A stretch of DNA of 64,000 nucleotides from Tetrahymena thermophila SB210 (GCF_000189635.1 NW_002476290.1:124001-188000); one strand, 5' to 3'; shown: positions 12,290 to 28,000, counted from the first letter of the stretch. The notes: generated by a model from the letters alone, not told the origin. Numbers and translations: made by a program.

Positions 12290-13169
12290 TCAAAGATCCT
12301 TCTTTTCGTTAGAGAAGTACTTGATCTTTTAATCTTAATCAGGAATGATGGTTTTTTGACCAGGTTACCAGTTAGCAGGGCAAACTTCACCATGAGTATC
12401 AGTGTGTTAGAAGGCCTTGATTAATCTCAAAGTTTCTTCAACGCTTCTACCAACTAAAATAATTTTTTTAATTAAAAATATGTGTTATTAAATTAACTTC
12501 TATTTAACAAATCTATAAATAAATATTGAATCGATTTGATTTTTATTTCTTAAATGCTAATTGCTATCCATTTATTGATATTGGAAACTAAAAATCTATT
12601 TATATATATCTTTATATTATCAATTATTTACCGGGAGCATCGTTAATTTAAACAGTTCTGATGGTTCCCTTTCCATCAATAATGAAAAGACCTCTTAAAG
12701 CAGCACCATATAATTCGTCAAGTTCATCTTCAACGAGGACTCCATAAGCCTTTGAGATTTTCTTTGAAATATCTGCAAGGAGGGGAATCTTCAAGTTTCC
12801 AACACCACCTTCGGTTCTAGGAGTCTTAATCCAGGCCAAGTGAGTGAAGTGAGAGTCAGTGGAGATAGCAATAACATCGGCGTTAATTGCTTTGAATTAA
12901 TCAATAGCATCAGAGAAAGCAACCAATTCAGTGGGGCAAACATAGGTGAAATCGAAAGGATAGAAAACAATAACTAAGTATTTTCCAGCATATTGATTCA
13001 ATGATACAGTTTCGAACTTGCCATTAGGTTGAACAGCAATTGCAGAGAAGAAAGGAGCCTTTTGACGGGGTTGAGTAACCTTAGGAATGAATTAATACTT
13101 AGCAAGAGACTCTTCGCACAAAGCAACTGCTAAAATGACTGCTAAAACCAAAATAACCTTTTTATTCAT
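12290..13169 (-). CDS. typical 2-Cys peroxiredoxin with signal peptide
   Basis: Two exons: 13169-12632 and 12453-12290, with intron 12454-12631 and matching phase (1+2), giving 233 residues. [18 protein letters not shown] is a signal peptide, so the enzyme probably works in the ER or secretory pathway like Prx4. The peroxidatic Cys78 lies in [14 protein letters not shown] and the resolving Cys204 in HGEVCPANW. The enzyme reduces hydrogen peroxide and organic peroxides through an intersubunit disulfide. A GGVG loop and a C-terminal YF (225-226) correspond to the GG(L/V)G and YF motifs linked to sensitivity to overoxidation. Base composition is less AT-rich than its neighbours, and Gln is often CAA, as expected for a well-expressed gene. 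Confidence 0.95.
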
Positions 13170-14042
13170 TTTATATATTTCAAATGATCTTCTTATATTA
13201 TTAAATTATTTATTTAATTTGAAATTATATCTTATTTCCATCAAAAAAAGATCTTTATGAAGTATGCAAATCAATCTTCCTAATCTATTTTGAATTGATG
13301 AATAGATTTATAACTATATTATAATGAATAATCTTTCTTTAACATATTTACATGCAAACAATCAAAAAAAAAAACAACTAATATTTCTGTTATCAGATAC
13401 AAATATCTTTTCATTCATTCATTTTAATAAAATAATGGAAAATATTAGAAACATTAGATTTATTATTATTGTTATTATATTATAAAGAATTATATTTATC
13501 ACACCTTTTTCTTTAAAAATCAACTTTTCTTATTGCAATACGTGCAAAGATTTTATTCGAAATCAACATTATTTAAAAGCTAATAAAGTTTATATGCTTG
13601 TTTATTCATATGCTAAATCCAATATTTACTTTTTTAAATTTCTAATTAGTTAATTTTCCTATTACATGTTGAGTTTCATCACTTTAAACATCAAAATTAT
13701 GTGAAAAATTATGTGGATTAAATTTTTTAATATTTAAAGTGAATGAAGAATGAATCAATGGTATAATTTTTGCATGAAATTATTTAGACTTTTGAAAAAT
13801 ATTTTATCTCAAAAAGCAAAGAGAGAAAATTTCTCATTTTTATTAGTAAAAATATTGAATTCTTGATTTAAATATATAAAAATAACTATATAGGTAGGAT
13901 TAAATAAAATTGTAATTTTTTATTTAAAAACAAACAATTAAACAATTAAAACATTTTTAGATTTACTGAATAATTTTTTACAAACAATTCTATAAAAAAA
14001 CATTAAAGTAAGATATATAATAGCAAATATATTGCATAATTA
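13170..14042. other. gap with no recognised feature
   Basis: AT-rich spacer upstream of the peroxiredoxin gene and downstream of the VWA gene. No ORF or repeat worth calling. Confidence 0.5.
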
Positions 14043-17000
14043 TCATGGGGTTTCAAGCTCTGTGATATCAGATGAATTCAAATAACCTCCTTTAGTTAAG
14101 CAATAGATTTAATATTTTTTGAATTTTTTGAAAGGCCCAAATTTTTCTTTAACTACTAAAAGCTTTTCTTTGAGTTAATCAACTTATTTAGAAATCAAAT
14201 ACCATAAATACCACTACCTATCTTGTTTATATTAGGACATTTGTTCTAATTATATCTTGAAATCATTAATATTGTCATTTTCAGCTAATTAATCCATTTA
14301 ATCTTATAATTTTTTAGATATATCTGGGCAAGTAAAATAAAATTAACCTTTAATGTTTAATTTATGTTTAGATTTCGATGCCATTTCTTCTACATATGAA
14401 ACTTTATTTACTTATTCTTGCTTTTAAATTTCCTTTATTGCGTCTAAAACATTGTATTCTTATGAGTATGGATCAAAATATTTTTTCAAGCCAATACTTG
14501 ATCTTCTTACTTTATCTTATCCTTAAATAGTATTCTGAGCAAATAGGGCCTTCACTTAGTCTATATTATCAGCCATAACTAAAGTTATCATGTCTATCTT
14601 AGATTAAGTTATATTAATGGATTTATTTATGCTGTCTTATTCATTAAAACCTTCAAATAGGAATCTATAAATAAATATAAAATATTTAATTTAATACAAT
14701 TTATAAAATAATTGTTCAAAAATTAAAAAGCAAATGAGAAAAAAAATCATTTTTTTATAGTTTAAAATTGTCTATTAAATTTTCAATGAATCTTACCTGT
14801 AATAGTGAACGATTGAGAGGGTTGAGCTAAGGTTATTCAAGAATTCGTTGTTCATATTTGTAAATACAACATTATTTCCATCAAATAGCTAAATTAAACT
14901 TAATATTGGGAATTTCAAATAATATTCTGACATGTTTCTTCTTAATTATTCTTCAATTACATATCTAAAGAATGTTTTTATATCATCCTTTTTTATTTAG
15001 ATCCAATCAAGAGTTTTTGCAATGTAGAGCTTGGCTAAGAAAATTTCTATGTTCGTTATTTTTTCTCCCAGTCTTTGAGAAGCATCTTGCATAAATCCTT
15101 CATATTGCTTAATTATTTCTTCTCTTATTTTCAAAGCCTAGGAATTTTCAATCTATAATTGAACACTATCCTGCTCTTCTTCTTTGATAATTTGTGAGCA
15201 AGTTTAGAATATTAGGTCTATTTACTTAAGTCCGTACTTGGTAATACCATATTCAATAAGTTATCTGATGGTATGATTAAGTAGCATAAATGGAATTGTT
15301 CTCTTTTAAGCATGGTGATATCCTAAAGGATCCAAAGTAACCACCCAACCTATTAAACAAAAATATTAAATATAAAAGACTATTTATAGTACTATATTTA
15401 TTTCAAATAATTTTGATACTATTATTAATTTAAATGACATACCTAGAATGGGTTCAAGCCATAACTTAGCCATATTCCAGTGTTCCTTATGAATGTATAA
15501 AGGCATTGCTGCATTGATAACTTCTCTCATCATACCTTGCACTATGTTTCCTTACTGTTTATTGAATGAACCACTATTTTCGAGTGAGATATCTAGACTG
15601 TATTTAATGCAATCTATAAAACTTTTTGCACTTATTATACTTGGTTAGACTGCCTAATTAATAGAATTATTTTTAGAAACTATTGTATTGAATTTAAAAT
15701 ACTTTGATTTTGAGAGATTCTGGTCTGACTATTGCAAGCTCAGAACGAGTTACAGAGAATGTAACACATAGGCAGTCCTTGTTGAGGATAGACTCTGTTA
15801 TATCTTAGCAGGATAAGAAACAAACACCTATTTCTTAACTTAACTATGAGAGATCTTTAGATAATTACTATTCTTTAGATTAAAACTCTTGAAGGTATTT
15901 TTCTTTTAGTATCTCATAATCATTAAACTATTAAATACTAGCACCTTTTCTTTTTTCTAATCTCTTGGCAAAAAGTCTATTAGTTATAGTTGGATATGCT
16001 AATTAATTTAATAAAGCTATTTCGATAGTGCTAATTGTACTAGTTGAGAGCTTGGAAACAATATCTACTGCTTCTTTAATTCTAGTAGATAAAGTAGGGT
16101 TATTTTCATTAATTTTTTATCTTTGTAGACTGCTTAACTTAAATAGCTTGCTTATTGAACTTGAGTAAGCTGAGTTGATTTAATTTATTTGATTTGAAAA
16201 TTTCACAATTTATTCTTTTTCTATAGAAGTTCTTTTTTGATTTACATATTCTTTTAATTCCTAAATGATTAATTTGAGTTTCGTTTCCAAGTAGTTGTAC
16301 ATTTAATTTATTTATTCAAATAATTATTTAGAATCTCCTTCACTCATCTTAGAAATTCTTTTATCCTTTATATGGTGTGGAATCTCAATATTTGTAGTGT
16401 GGTTTAGATTAATAATTAATTAAAAATTGCTTTCTAATTCTTACACCAAATCTTTTGTTTTTGAATTATAGAATATTTTTTCTTTCAAATCATTATCAAT
16501 TAAAACACAATTTTTCTATTTTTGTGATACATCGATTGCACTCTTAAGCAAAGGTATTCTGCAAAGTTATCCATCTTTACGTTGCAAATATGCTTCAATA
16601 AAATTTTGTCCTATAATATCAACAATATTTTTGAAAGCACCCTCTATTTCGCTACTTTCCTTTATTATTTTTAAATAAAATAAATAAATATTATTATTTT
16701 TATGGTTACAAATTAACAATAAGTTCTATAAGTCAATATCATATAAATATTTTAAAAGTTTAAGTTGAGAATTATTCGACATCTTACTTTAATAAATTAG
16801 TAGGTGCTCTGAGTTGTCTAAAGTGAAATAATTTTATCTAAAATGACTGGATCATGTGAAGTTCCCATGCCTAAAGCATGAACCTCTACATTATTCACAA
16901 ATTTTTTTAAAACCTATTACAAGAATATAAAGGAGTCTTTTAAGTTTGTAGAGTCTTATCCGCTTTAAACTTATCCATCAGTCAAATAAACGATAACAAG

Positions 17001-17429
17001 TTCTTCATTTTGATTAGTAAATTTTTAACATATATCTCTGAGCTTATCAAAAGTAATGTGAAAAATAGTTCCACCATTTGCATTTATGTTTGAAATAAAT
17101 TATTCTACCTACTTGAGGCTTTTCAAATGCAGATTTTCTACATGATCTATTGATGTATTGAAGGTCATTAGGGAAATTTTAGAATGAGGTTATGTTTTTA
17201 TCACAAATTAAACTAACTCGTTGCATAGCTGTTTTGTTAATTGGATGTTAGTACCATCCATTGAGCCACTATTGTCAATCACAATTTAATAGTTTTTTTA
17301 ACGTGAGTTATTCTAAACTAGGGCAGTCTCATCCAATTTTAATTTTAAAGTAAAATCTATGAATTCATTTCCTTCAAATGATTCTACTTTAAATTAAGCT
17401 TTTGCTTATACACTTTATTAAGTTTCCAT
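14043..17429 (-). CDS. von Willebrand factor A (VWA) domain protein, 994 aa
   Basis: Five exons with consistent phases: 17429-16788, 16659-15703, 15653-15443, 15349-14797 and 14664-14043. The VWA domain starts near residue 45; the MIDAS metal site is DNSGSM (D52, S54, S56) and a later strand reads ELVIVYLTDG. A helical segment follows (about 250-450). Then comes a conserved middle module (SVTRSELAIVRPESLKIKA, SAKSFIDCIKY, PLYIHKEHWNMAKLWLEPIL, GWVVTLDPLGY) that recurs in large ciliate and slime-mould VWA proteins. The C-terminus is helical. There is no signal peptide or membrane segment, so it is probably cytosolic and acts as a metal-dependent protein-binding scaffold; the partner is unknown. 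The 49-nt intron 15654-15702 is needed to keep the conserved module in frame. Confidence 0.9.
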
Positions 17430-19020
17430 TTTATATGTAAAGATAGATATTTGTTATTTTAAGATACTATTTTGGTTTAATTATTTACAAATACAATAAA
17501 AAGGAAAGAATATGAATAATAACAAAATTTAAAGCCTCTATTAATAAAAAATATGGCATTAATAGTGTCTTTTTTTCGATCAAAAAATATCAGAAACGAA
17601 ATATATTTATTCTTCTATCCAATTTATTAAAGTTATAAATTAAATATATGAATATCTTTATTATAATAAAATAATCCTATTTATTAAACCTATTTACCTA
17701 TATTTTTTTACATCAAAATAATATAAACGAAATTGGCAAATATAAAAAATATTTCCAAATAGTATGGCTCAATAAACCTATTTAAAGTTATTGTGAAGCA
17801 GTTTTATTAAAATAATAATTTTTTTAATCATTAAATTAATTTAAAATTGTAATAAAAATCATTCTATTAAAAAATGTCTTTTGTATCTATTTTTTAATTC
17901 TATGCTATTTAACAAATTAATTTACATATTAGTTTATACAGTTAAACCTATTAAATTGACCATGAGAAATATTGGCCACCTCATCTTATATTTGTCATAT
18001 TTTTTGTCAACAGAGATAATAAAAATGAATGGGATCCCTAAAATCTTCTCCTTTTATAAATTGGTTTTATAAGATTTGAGCAAATAATTAGCCAAAAGAT
18101 AAAATTCAATTTTCCATCTACATTTTATTTCAGAGTAACTATAATTAACAATAGCATAAGTATATATGTACATTTCATAATGTAAACTTTTGTAAAATAT
18201 ATTATTTAGAATTAAAAAATAATTTAATAATATTTTCTCTAATTTTAGTAAAAATTCGAAAGATTTCTAATAAATTATAATTTAAATGATAAGTTAGTTA
18301 TTTTTAAAAATATTGAGGGTTTTAGATAGGTTACTGTAATTAAAATATTTAAAATTCATTACTTTTGTGGCAATATATTCAAATTAATTTAAAGATATTT
18401 TTTACTTTAAATTATAATTCACTATTGAAAACTAAATTATATTTAGATTGAGTTGGAGGGCTATGCTTAAAAATATTTTTTAAATGTGTGAAATATTTTA
18501 AATATTGCTAGCTCCAACAAAATATAATAAATTTTAAAGCAAACATATTTAATTAATTCATGTAAATATGAAAGTTATAAAAGATTAAGTTTTTTTTTTT
18601 AATGCTTATATAAAAATCATACTAATCTTTATATTGATTGATTTATAAATATCTTTTGGATGGATTTCTTAATTATGGTTATATTAATATCTTTTATATT
18701 TTTTAGGCTTAGAGAAAAAAGAATGTAAGCTAAATTTTAAAGCTTTATGGTTTAGCTTAAATTTCTGGTAATTTGCCACTTATATGGGAAAAAATAAGAT
18801 TATCGTGTTAAGCATTTACTGGCAAATCAGTCTTCAAAAAACCAAAGGTAAAAATGAATAGATTTTTCTTTTAGCTTGAAAAAAACTTAATTACATTTAA
18901 AGAAAAAAAATAAATTAATATCAAATAGCCTAAAAAAAATTATTGCAAGTTGAAAAGAAAAAAATCTTTATAAAGCATTAAGATTATTAAATTAGCTAAT
19001 TGAGAGAAATTAAAATTGAA
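17430..19020. other. divergent intergenic region
   Basis: This lies between the 5' ends of the VWA gene (-) and the large Pmp-like gene (+), so it should contain both promoters. A plus-strand frame from 17875 is open for more than 100 codons, but an opposite-strand frame over the same bases is equally open, so neither is called. No repeat is obvious. Confidence 0.5.
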
Positions 19021-22000
19021 ATGTAATTTAGGCTAAATCCTTTGTATTATTTGAGTTTATATTTATGGTGTGTTTTACACATATCGAAGGCTTCTATTTT
19101 AGATGACTGCTTAATTTAAGGAAAGTATTTTAATTCGTACACTCAAAGTTGTGAAAATTGCTCATAATAATGCATTTCTTGCTATGATGGTTCAAATTGC
19201 ACAAGCTGTACCTAATCATATTTTTTAGTAACTCTAAATTATATTTATTAACGCATAATATTTATTTTATTTCCATAAATAGGATTATAAAAATTAAGTA
19301 TGCAATTCAACTTGCTAACAAGGGTACTACAAGAGTAATTATTTTGCTTAATGTAAAAAATGTAAAGTGGAAAATTGCGCAATTTGCAATCAAGCTGATA
19401 CATGTTTGTAATGTAATTAAGGTTGGGATCTAAGTAGCGATTAAACTATCTGTCTCTATAGTCTATGCTCTACGAAAGGGATGTATTATGATTCAAAAGA
19501 AAATACATGTAAATATTACTGCAGCGAAGGTTACAATTAATAAACCGCCACATGCTCGTAGATTTAGAAGGTATAAAACTTAAAAACAGACATAATTTAG
19601 ATAAACAACAACTAAGATAAAGATATTTAGTAGATTCTATTAGTTGAAATATAAGGAAATCCTACTGTAAAATTTTAATATTTATAACTTTGGCTAATAA
19701 AAATTAATAAAATAGATAATTGCTATTGACAGCACTATGGTAGTATACTATTTATACCCAGAACTCAAGCCATACTATAGTATCTCCTTAAATGCCACTT
19801 CTTAATTGACTTATTCTACTTAGAATTATATTAATATTCTATTGAATGATTATTTGACAATAGTCAGAATTAACATACTATCAAATAGCGTTGAATCATA
19901 TTAACTTCCTATTTAATTCGATGCTGTTTTTTAATAAGGATCTTATCTTTTCAATTTAAATTAAAATAACAACTTATTTTCATTTTCTATGTTTAACTTA
20001 GATACTGCATTCAATCTTACATCATTTTAAATACAGTTACAATAGCAAAGAATACTCTAAAAAAGCAATAATTTAGACGCAGTAGATAATGATTAAACTT
20101 CAGAGGATTATGTTTTTGAATTAAATAATCATTTCAAAACTCCAGAAAAAAAATTTTAAATGAGAAACTTGTAAAAAAATTAGTTATTATATGTGGATAG
20201 TAAAGGTTGCAACGTTTATGCCCCATCAAATTTAAACACAACATCATAGCTGATTACAAATCCACTAATAGATGTGAATTTACCTCTAGTATAGAATAAC
20301 ATTTATGCCTCGTTAAGTACTTCAATTTAATCAAATAATAAAATGAAAATCTAAAAAAATAATATGATATTTTTTATTGAAGAAATGAATACAATACTTT
20401 TTTACAACATAGAGTAATAATCTTTATATTATGTAAACGCCTCAAACACAACCCAAATAAGTATGCTAGGAACATTCAGTTAAGGCTAATTGTTGTGTAC
20501 TAAATATGTTAATAAAACAATTAATTTGCTATTTTTGAATACTAGTTCTCTTTCCTCTGGTTTTGTTTTGCCTTTAACTTAAAATTCTACCAACTAAATT
20601 TTAAACTACGACTAAGTAATATTTTAATCTTAAATTATTGAAATATTTTTTTTAAATAACAATTAATTAATTTATTTATTTCAAAATAAAATAATACTTT
20701 AATTTTAATTATATTTAATTTTTTTATCAAATTTGTATTTAAAAAACAATCAATCTTGATTTTTATTTATAATGAAACAATGAAATTTTAATGCAGAGCT
20801 TAAATATTGAAATTTTAGTTTTATCATTTTTTTTCTTTTAAAATAAGAATGCAGTGTTTTAAATTTATGGAATTGGAGCGCTAGTAGGATGTTAGTCTTT
20901 AGATTAATAAGATTTTATCTTGTTTTAAGGATAATTAGGTAATTTTTTATTTTTCAAATTTTTATTTAAAAAATGTTTATTTAATTAGGGTTTTAAGCAG
21001 TTAGTTTAGGTAAAATAATAAGAAATGAAACTTTAAACACTTAAGAGAATAATTATAATTTTAATGCCCTCTAAAATTAAAACTATGAAAGCCTATTCAA
21101 AATAGACAATACATTTTTTTATACATTTTCTTAAATTGGAAACTAGTACACAATAAAATTGCTAAAATAAATTAATCAAGAAATAAAACAAATCTATTCA
21201 TTCAATTTTACTAATGAATATTACTTCTTTAGCTAAGCACCTACTTATTAAACAGTGATTTTCGATAACACCAAGGGAAAATTAATAATTGCTAATAGAA
21301 ATGAATTAGAAATAGTTTCTATTTAATAAACAAACAGTTATTAATCTAGAAACTACAGTACTTATGGTGGAGGAAAAATATGGTAAATGTATGGAGATAT
21401 TATTGGAGTTTATAACTTTACAAGTTACAACGCTATATGCTTTGTTTATTAATTTGGCTTTAATTTTATATTTTTCTAGTAGCACTAATAAAATTTTTAG
21501 AATTTCGTAGATTTCTAAATTGATAAAGTCATAAATATTGACCAATACTTAATCCTATATAATGATTTAGTTTAGAGAAATTTAATATTTGATTTGACCT
21601 AACAAAGATTTTTCTAATTAAATATACCTAGCAATTCTTAAAATTAAACTTTTATCATTAATAGTTACTAATACTTACTTGCTCTTGTTTAATTAAACGA
21701 TTCTTCTATCAAGCTTTATGTGATTAATGGTAAATAAGGTGTTGTTGGGTTTGATTTAAATTTTTACCTTGCAGATTAGGAAATAAGCAGCTTGTTTACA
21801 TCTTTTTAAGATAAAATATACATTCCTTCAAATACCAGTACTGCAGTTGTATTTTAATACAATAATGGAGCCCTAACTTTTTCTAATAGTTTCTTCTACA
21901 ATACTGATTATTTTATTTATAACTACACACATTTGTTCCTACTCTCTACCTGCAAATATTTTTAATCGCCAGTAGTAACTCTATTTAATACATAAAAATA

Positions 22001-25000
22001 AATAAATACTTAAATTCTGTTTTAGTATTTAAACTCATTTTTATTTTAAAATTAATTTATTGTATTTTACCAATCATTACCTATTGTCCTATATAATACA
22101 GATGTTATAGGAGCAATATCAACTAAAATATATAATGTAACATCAAATTTAACACTAAGCTATTAAATTCAAACTCCTATGACAAACTTCTAAATAGTAA
22201 GAACCTATGTTATATATACTAGTTAATCAATAAGTTATAGCTACAACGTGGCTACAAATACCTCAAATAGCCTTCCTCAATATCCATTCTCTACTCAAGC
22301 CTAAATAAAATCTGCTTTTATTTATGGGAGTGTATCGCTTTTGCCTGTCAATTTTCCTACTTATGTAATATAATTAATTTATTTAATTAAAATTTTTTTA
22401 GAGTAACTAATTAATTAATAATATAGATTTTTATTTTAAATTTAATTAATTTTTTAATTATAAATTCTATTAAAAAATAGAATTTCATTGGTATTTATAG
22501 CTTAAATAAATAATCTTATGTGTAGAAAGTGGTATAATAAGGCAGCTAAATTCCGAAATTTTAACCTTCATTTTAAAATGAGCTAATTACTTATGATACT
22601 TTATATTCGTAATCTGTATTCTTAATAGACGCATTGAGTATGGTTTAGATTCCAAAATGGTATACTATAGATTAGACCATTTATTACTAACAAAAAATTT
22701 TTTTCACAATCTAACAAACTCAAATAGGCTATATTGATGTAAAAAATAAAACAGCATAACTCTTAATCAAAAGCGGTAAAAAATTAAATTTTTTATTTCA
22801 ATATTTAATTTAATGTTTTATTAAAAGATAATATATAAATTCTTTATGGCTACACTGTATTTTAAAACTAGGTTTATTATGCTGCTAATTTAAATAATAA
22901 TATTTATTTATTTAACTCTACTTCTCCTCAGCCTATGTTTTAAATTCCTGTAAAAATTGCTATTTATTTTGAACAAATAGTAAATATGATGATCGTATTT
23001 TAATAAAACTAGTAAGTGATGCAAGTTTATTTATTTTAAACTTAACAAAATTTATATATTTAAATATCGAATTAGAATTTAATTAAATATAAAGTTAATT
23101 ATTACTACTTTAATTCTCTCAATCTTGTACTAATAACTGTTGATAACTAGATTGGTTATTTTATTAATTATGAAAACGCTTCATATTTTTAACTAAAGCT
23201 TGGCTAATATCAAATATAATTCCAAGATGGATTATTTAGTAAAGATAATTAAATTGTTACCTTTTAATATACTAATATCTTCCTATTTAATATATCTGTA
23301 AATGGATTATAATAAGTAAAATAATATCAACCAAATTAAAATTTTTAAAACATTTACAACTAAAATAAAAACTCATAACCAAAATATATAATAGATTTAG
23401 ATATAAATCAATTAATAATCATAAACTTGCTATAATAAGCAATCTCTTTTGACTTAGATTCATTTTAACAAATTTGTTCTGTATAATTCAAGTAAATTTA
23501 CTAATTTGTCTATTTGCCTAACTCAAAGGTAATTTAATTAATTTTAAATTAATATTTTTTTAAAATGGATTAAAATGATTTATTCAAATTAACTACTTTA
23601 ACTCATTTATTTAAACTCATCTAAATTAAAAAAATTATTAAATTTAAGCTAGAATTTACTAAAAAATTTTTCAGCTTTATTACTTTTTGTTACTTAAATA
23701 TATTATTTTAATCTAAAAAAAAAATATTAGCTTTTTATTGCAGTGGCAAGCTCATAAGTGATTTTAATTAATTTCAGTAATTGTAATACTATAGTGTAAA
23801 ATACAATTGGAATTTCATTTTAATCCTTTAACTATGGTGTGCAAGGATAGTATATTTTTACTCAAGAATAAATGGATTTATTAACTCTGGTATCATAGAA
23901 ATCTTTTGAAATTTATTAACTCTCAACATTAACTTATTTAAGAACCACATTAGTGAGTGGATTATAATTAAATCCTTATTTAGCAGTAACATACTCAAAT
24001 GAAATTATAATACCTAGTGGAAATTGGTTTTATGTTATAGATACATCAAGCTAAATATTCAAAAAATAAGTTAACCTCAATAAATCTACAAAAATAAATT
24101 TTATTGTGTTTGAAGATTTAAATTAAGTTGCATAATTAAATTAAAACTCAGGAATAATAGATGTCAAAAATATTTCAGATTTTTCATTATCTTAACAAAT
24201 CAAATTAAAAACTCCTTTCACAAAATCTAAATACAACTTTTTTTCATTTAAAATTTCCTCTGCTGAAATATTAGTCTTTCCTTCTAAGTCATAATATCAT
24301 GTCATTAATATTTAAACAAATAGCTACTAGATATACAACATATCTTATTCTTGTCTTTAAATAAAGTATTATAATTAAACAATCTATTGTTTAGGTAATG
24401 ACACTTCAATTTATATGTTTAATAGCAAAAGTTACTAATTCACTAAAATATATAAAACATAATAATAATTATCAGGAATAATAGTTTAAACAGATTAGTA
24501 TATTTCTTTATTTTACACCAACAGCAGCTTTAGTGTTTTGGACACTAATTTATAAAAAGAATCTTCGATTATTGGAGTTGCTCAATATCCTTACTAAGTA
24601 AATACTTTTTCACATCAATTTGATCTTTAATATGTTAATAAATTTAAACATATTTTTAAGGTTTTTAACATATTTATGGAATTATTATTAAAATAATATA
24701 AAAATAGTTGGAGATAAATAAAAATTTGATAGTGTTTTAATTATAATCTAATATAACTGTGTTTTAGATTTCTTATGATAGCTCTTAAAATATCATTTTT
24801 AAGCAGATTTATTAATACGTTTTTTCGAATTAAACCATGCAAACATTCTTCATCAACTTTGATAATAATTTGCAATATTTGCTCTACTCTAGTAATTTTT
24901 ATACAAGTGTAATTGACTTATCAAATAATTAGCAAATAGCTCAAATTTAAAATGCTGCTTAATACAATTAAAAAATTATAGCTGATAGCAATTATTTCTA

Positions 25001-28000
25001 TTTAATAGGAATATCAAATTTTATTTTATATGATAAAAAAACATTATCAATCATAAATTCATATATAGTTAATTAGTTTATCTACTCTAATATTTTTAGA
25101 GTTTAATATGTAGAGAATGAGTACTTCTTGGTATTTTTGCAATACGGACTCCACCTTATCAAGATGAACTATTTCAAAACTTCTTTAATTTAGGCATTTA
25201 ATAATCTTGAAAAATCTTAGATAATTAATTTGAAAAAATTTTATAATTCTCAAAATGCTCTTTAAACTGTATAAATTGTAGGATTTTGTGATCATACACT
25301 ATTTAATGTAGAAATCAATAATTTAGATTTAAATATGAACACAACTTAAGCTACTGTTGAAATAATTAATCAGCCCACATAGTTATAGACGAATTAACAA
25401 GTAAGTATTTATTATTAAGATTGAGCTTTGAACCAATTTAATAACTCATCTTAAACAATTATCAATAATCCAAAAATTTTTTAAATTCTAAATTATCATT
25501 CTAAAATTCTTTTAGGATAAAAATGAATGAAATAAATAAATTATAAATTTCTACTTTTTAATGTTCTTTTTAATAAAATAGCACTATGCGGCTTAATACT
25601 AAGTTTAATAACAAAACAAGATGATTGGATTGTACAAAATAAACTTTGAGTAGGTAAGCTAAAATATGTCAAATATTATAGTGTACTTCCCTAACATATT
25701 TAATGGATCTACTGCAATTTAAATTTCTTCTTCAGATGATAATATGAATATAAATAATTTGATACTAACTGATAGTAGTTATTTGAACCCGATTTTCAGT
25801 AATTTAATCTTTTTAAATATATAGCTTTCAATATAAGTATAATAATAATAAGCATAATAATTACTGAATCCATTTTTTAATTTAAATAAAATTATTTTTG
25901 ATAAAGTATATTTATAATTATTTAATGACACTGCAACTTTCTATGTGAATGATTGCCTTGTAGTTATAATTGAAGAATTAATAATATAAAACTAGAATTT
26001 AGAGAGAAATTAAGTTGCAATACAATTTTAGAATGTAAATTAATTAATTATCAATAAGCTAAACATTCAAAATCTAAACACTACATCAATATCATCAATA
26101 ATTTCATTTAATAACATAAACACAATAAATGTTAATTTAATTTAGATTTAAAATTCTAGAATTTAATTTAATGTTATGAACTTCTTTAACTGTAGTGCAA
26201 TAAATATTTCTCAGATAACCATTCAGAATATATAATTTACTCATGATAGCATTATTAAATTCATCAGAATTACTTAATTAAATATATAAAGTTTTATAGT
26301 TAGTTAAGTTCATAATTTAGTTACTACAAGATTACTCAATAGTATATAAGATTTAGAAGGTGGATTCAATTAAAACAGCTTAGGCAACTACTTAATAGAA
26401 ATTCAAGGATGCCAAATAAGTAGTTTCTTAAACTTTTAAGTCATATAAATTTAAAATGTTGGTATTTTGAAATCAACTAATTATATATAAAGTATTAATA
26501 ATTAATATTCTAATTAATTAATAAACTTTAATGGTATTAATATTCTGGAATGTTAAAACAACTTAGCCTTTGAGATATTCTATTTAATTGGGTAAAGCAT
26601 AACAATCACTAAATTATTTATGTAAAATGTTTAATTAAAATTCTAAGCTATCTATTTAGAAACTGAAAACCAAGGGTCTATTGGGTAATCTTTATTTGAC
26701 AATATTAACTTAGTTGATTATTCTGTAATTTACTTAACTGGAGGTCAAATAAATATATCAGCTTCTAATTTTACAAATATTTTTTCATAAAATTCAGCAG
26801 CAATCATATGTGAGTAATCTTAAATACTTTAAATAGATTAATCTTATTTCTAGAATGTACACTGCATAAATTAAACAAGTGAAAAAATATGCTAAGGCGG
26901 TGCTGTTAAATTATAATAAATAAACAGGATTAATCTTCTTTCAAATAATTATAATTATACTACTTCAAGTTATTAAGGAGGAGCTTTGGCAATAATTAAC
27001 CAAAATAATTATCAAATAGTTATAGATTCATCTATTTTTACTAGTTGTGCTGCATCATACTCATCAGGAGGAGCAATTTATTTTGAATATTCCTAGAATA
27101 TAACAATAAACAACTCTACATTCATAAACAATACTGCTTAGCTTGAAAGAGGAGGAGCTATTGCTTTACAAGATTCTGATTTGCTTAACATTACTAACTC
27201 AAGCTTTTATCAAAATGAGGCTTAAATTGGAGGAGCGATCTGGTATGGACCAGGAGATTAAACTTTTAAAAAGTACTAGAAAAACTTTCTATCTAACAAA
27301 TTTATATCAAATATTGGTAAATAAATAACTTTCCATTTTTTTGTTTTTTTTAACTAAATTAAAATAAATATTTAAAGGACTATTTTATGGATAGAACATA
27401 GGATCTTGCCCAACACAAATCTAAAAAGTAACTTCATAGGGGTAAGTTATATTTTCAAATTAGATAGTTGGTTTATCAAGTGGTAGCACTCTAACTGAGA
27501 AGGTTTATTTTAATTTCTTTGACGAAGAAAATAGAGTCTTAAATTTCACAAACTCTGAATTATATCCTCAATCGTTAAAAATCTAAAATGAAAGAATGGG
27601 ATATTTTATGAAAGTAATAAACGATCAAAATCCCAATTTATAAATTTTGTAAGGTATATCACTAGAAAGAGTAAAAGATACAGGGTCATTTTAACTTTTA
27701 TTGTCATCTACCTACAAAAATAGTTAGTAATAAAGTGTCAGCATATAATCAAATCCCCTTGTAAATTCACAGTAGCTAAACTACAATTTAACTTTGATAT
27801 TTAGACAATGTTTGAGAGGTGAACTTTAAATTGCTAAAAATAATTTCATTGAGTAACAAATTTAATATTTTTAAATTAATTTTCATTATCTTTCTTAAAT
27901 TGATGAAAGATTTTTATTTAAATCCAAAAATTTTCAAATTACCATAATTCCTCAAATATTAAGGCCATTCCCCATAAGAAACCAATTATATCTTGACCTT

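Noticed and set aside
17875-18240. Plus-strand ORF upstream of the giant gene
   Set aside because: An opposite-strand frame over the same bases is equally open, and neither has a recognisable domain or clear splice signals.
18720-18850. Possible tRNA or structured RNA (tggtaatttgcca ... tggcaaat)
   Set aside because: No cloverleaf and no B-box (GGTTCRANNCC) could be found; only one weak inverted match.
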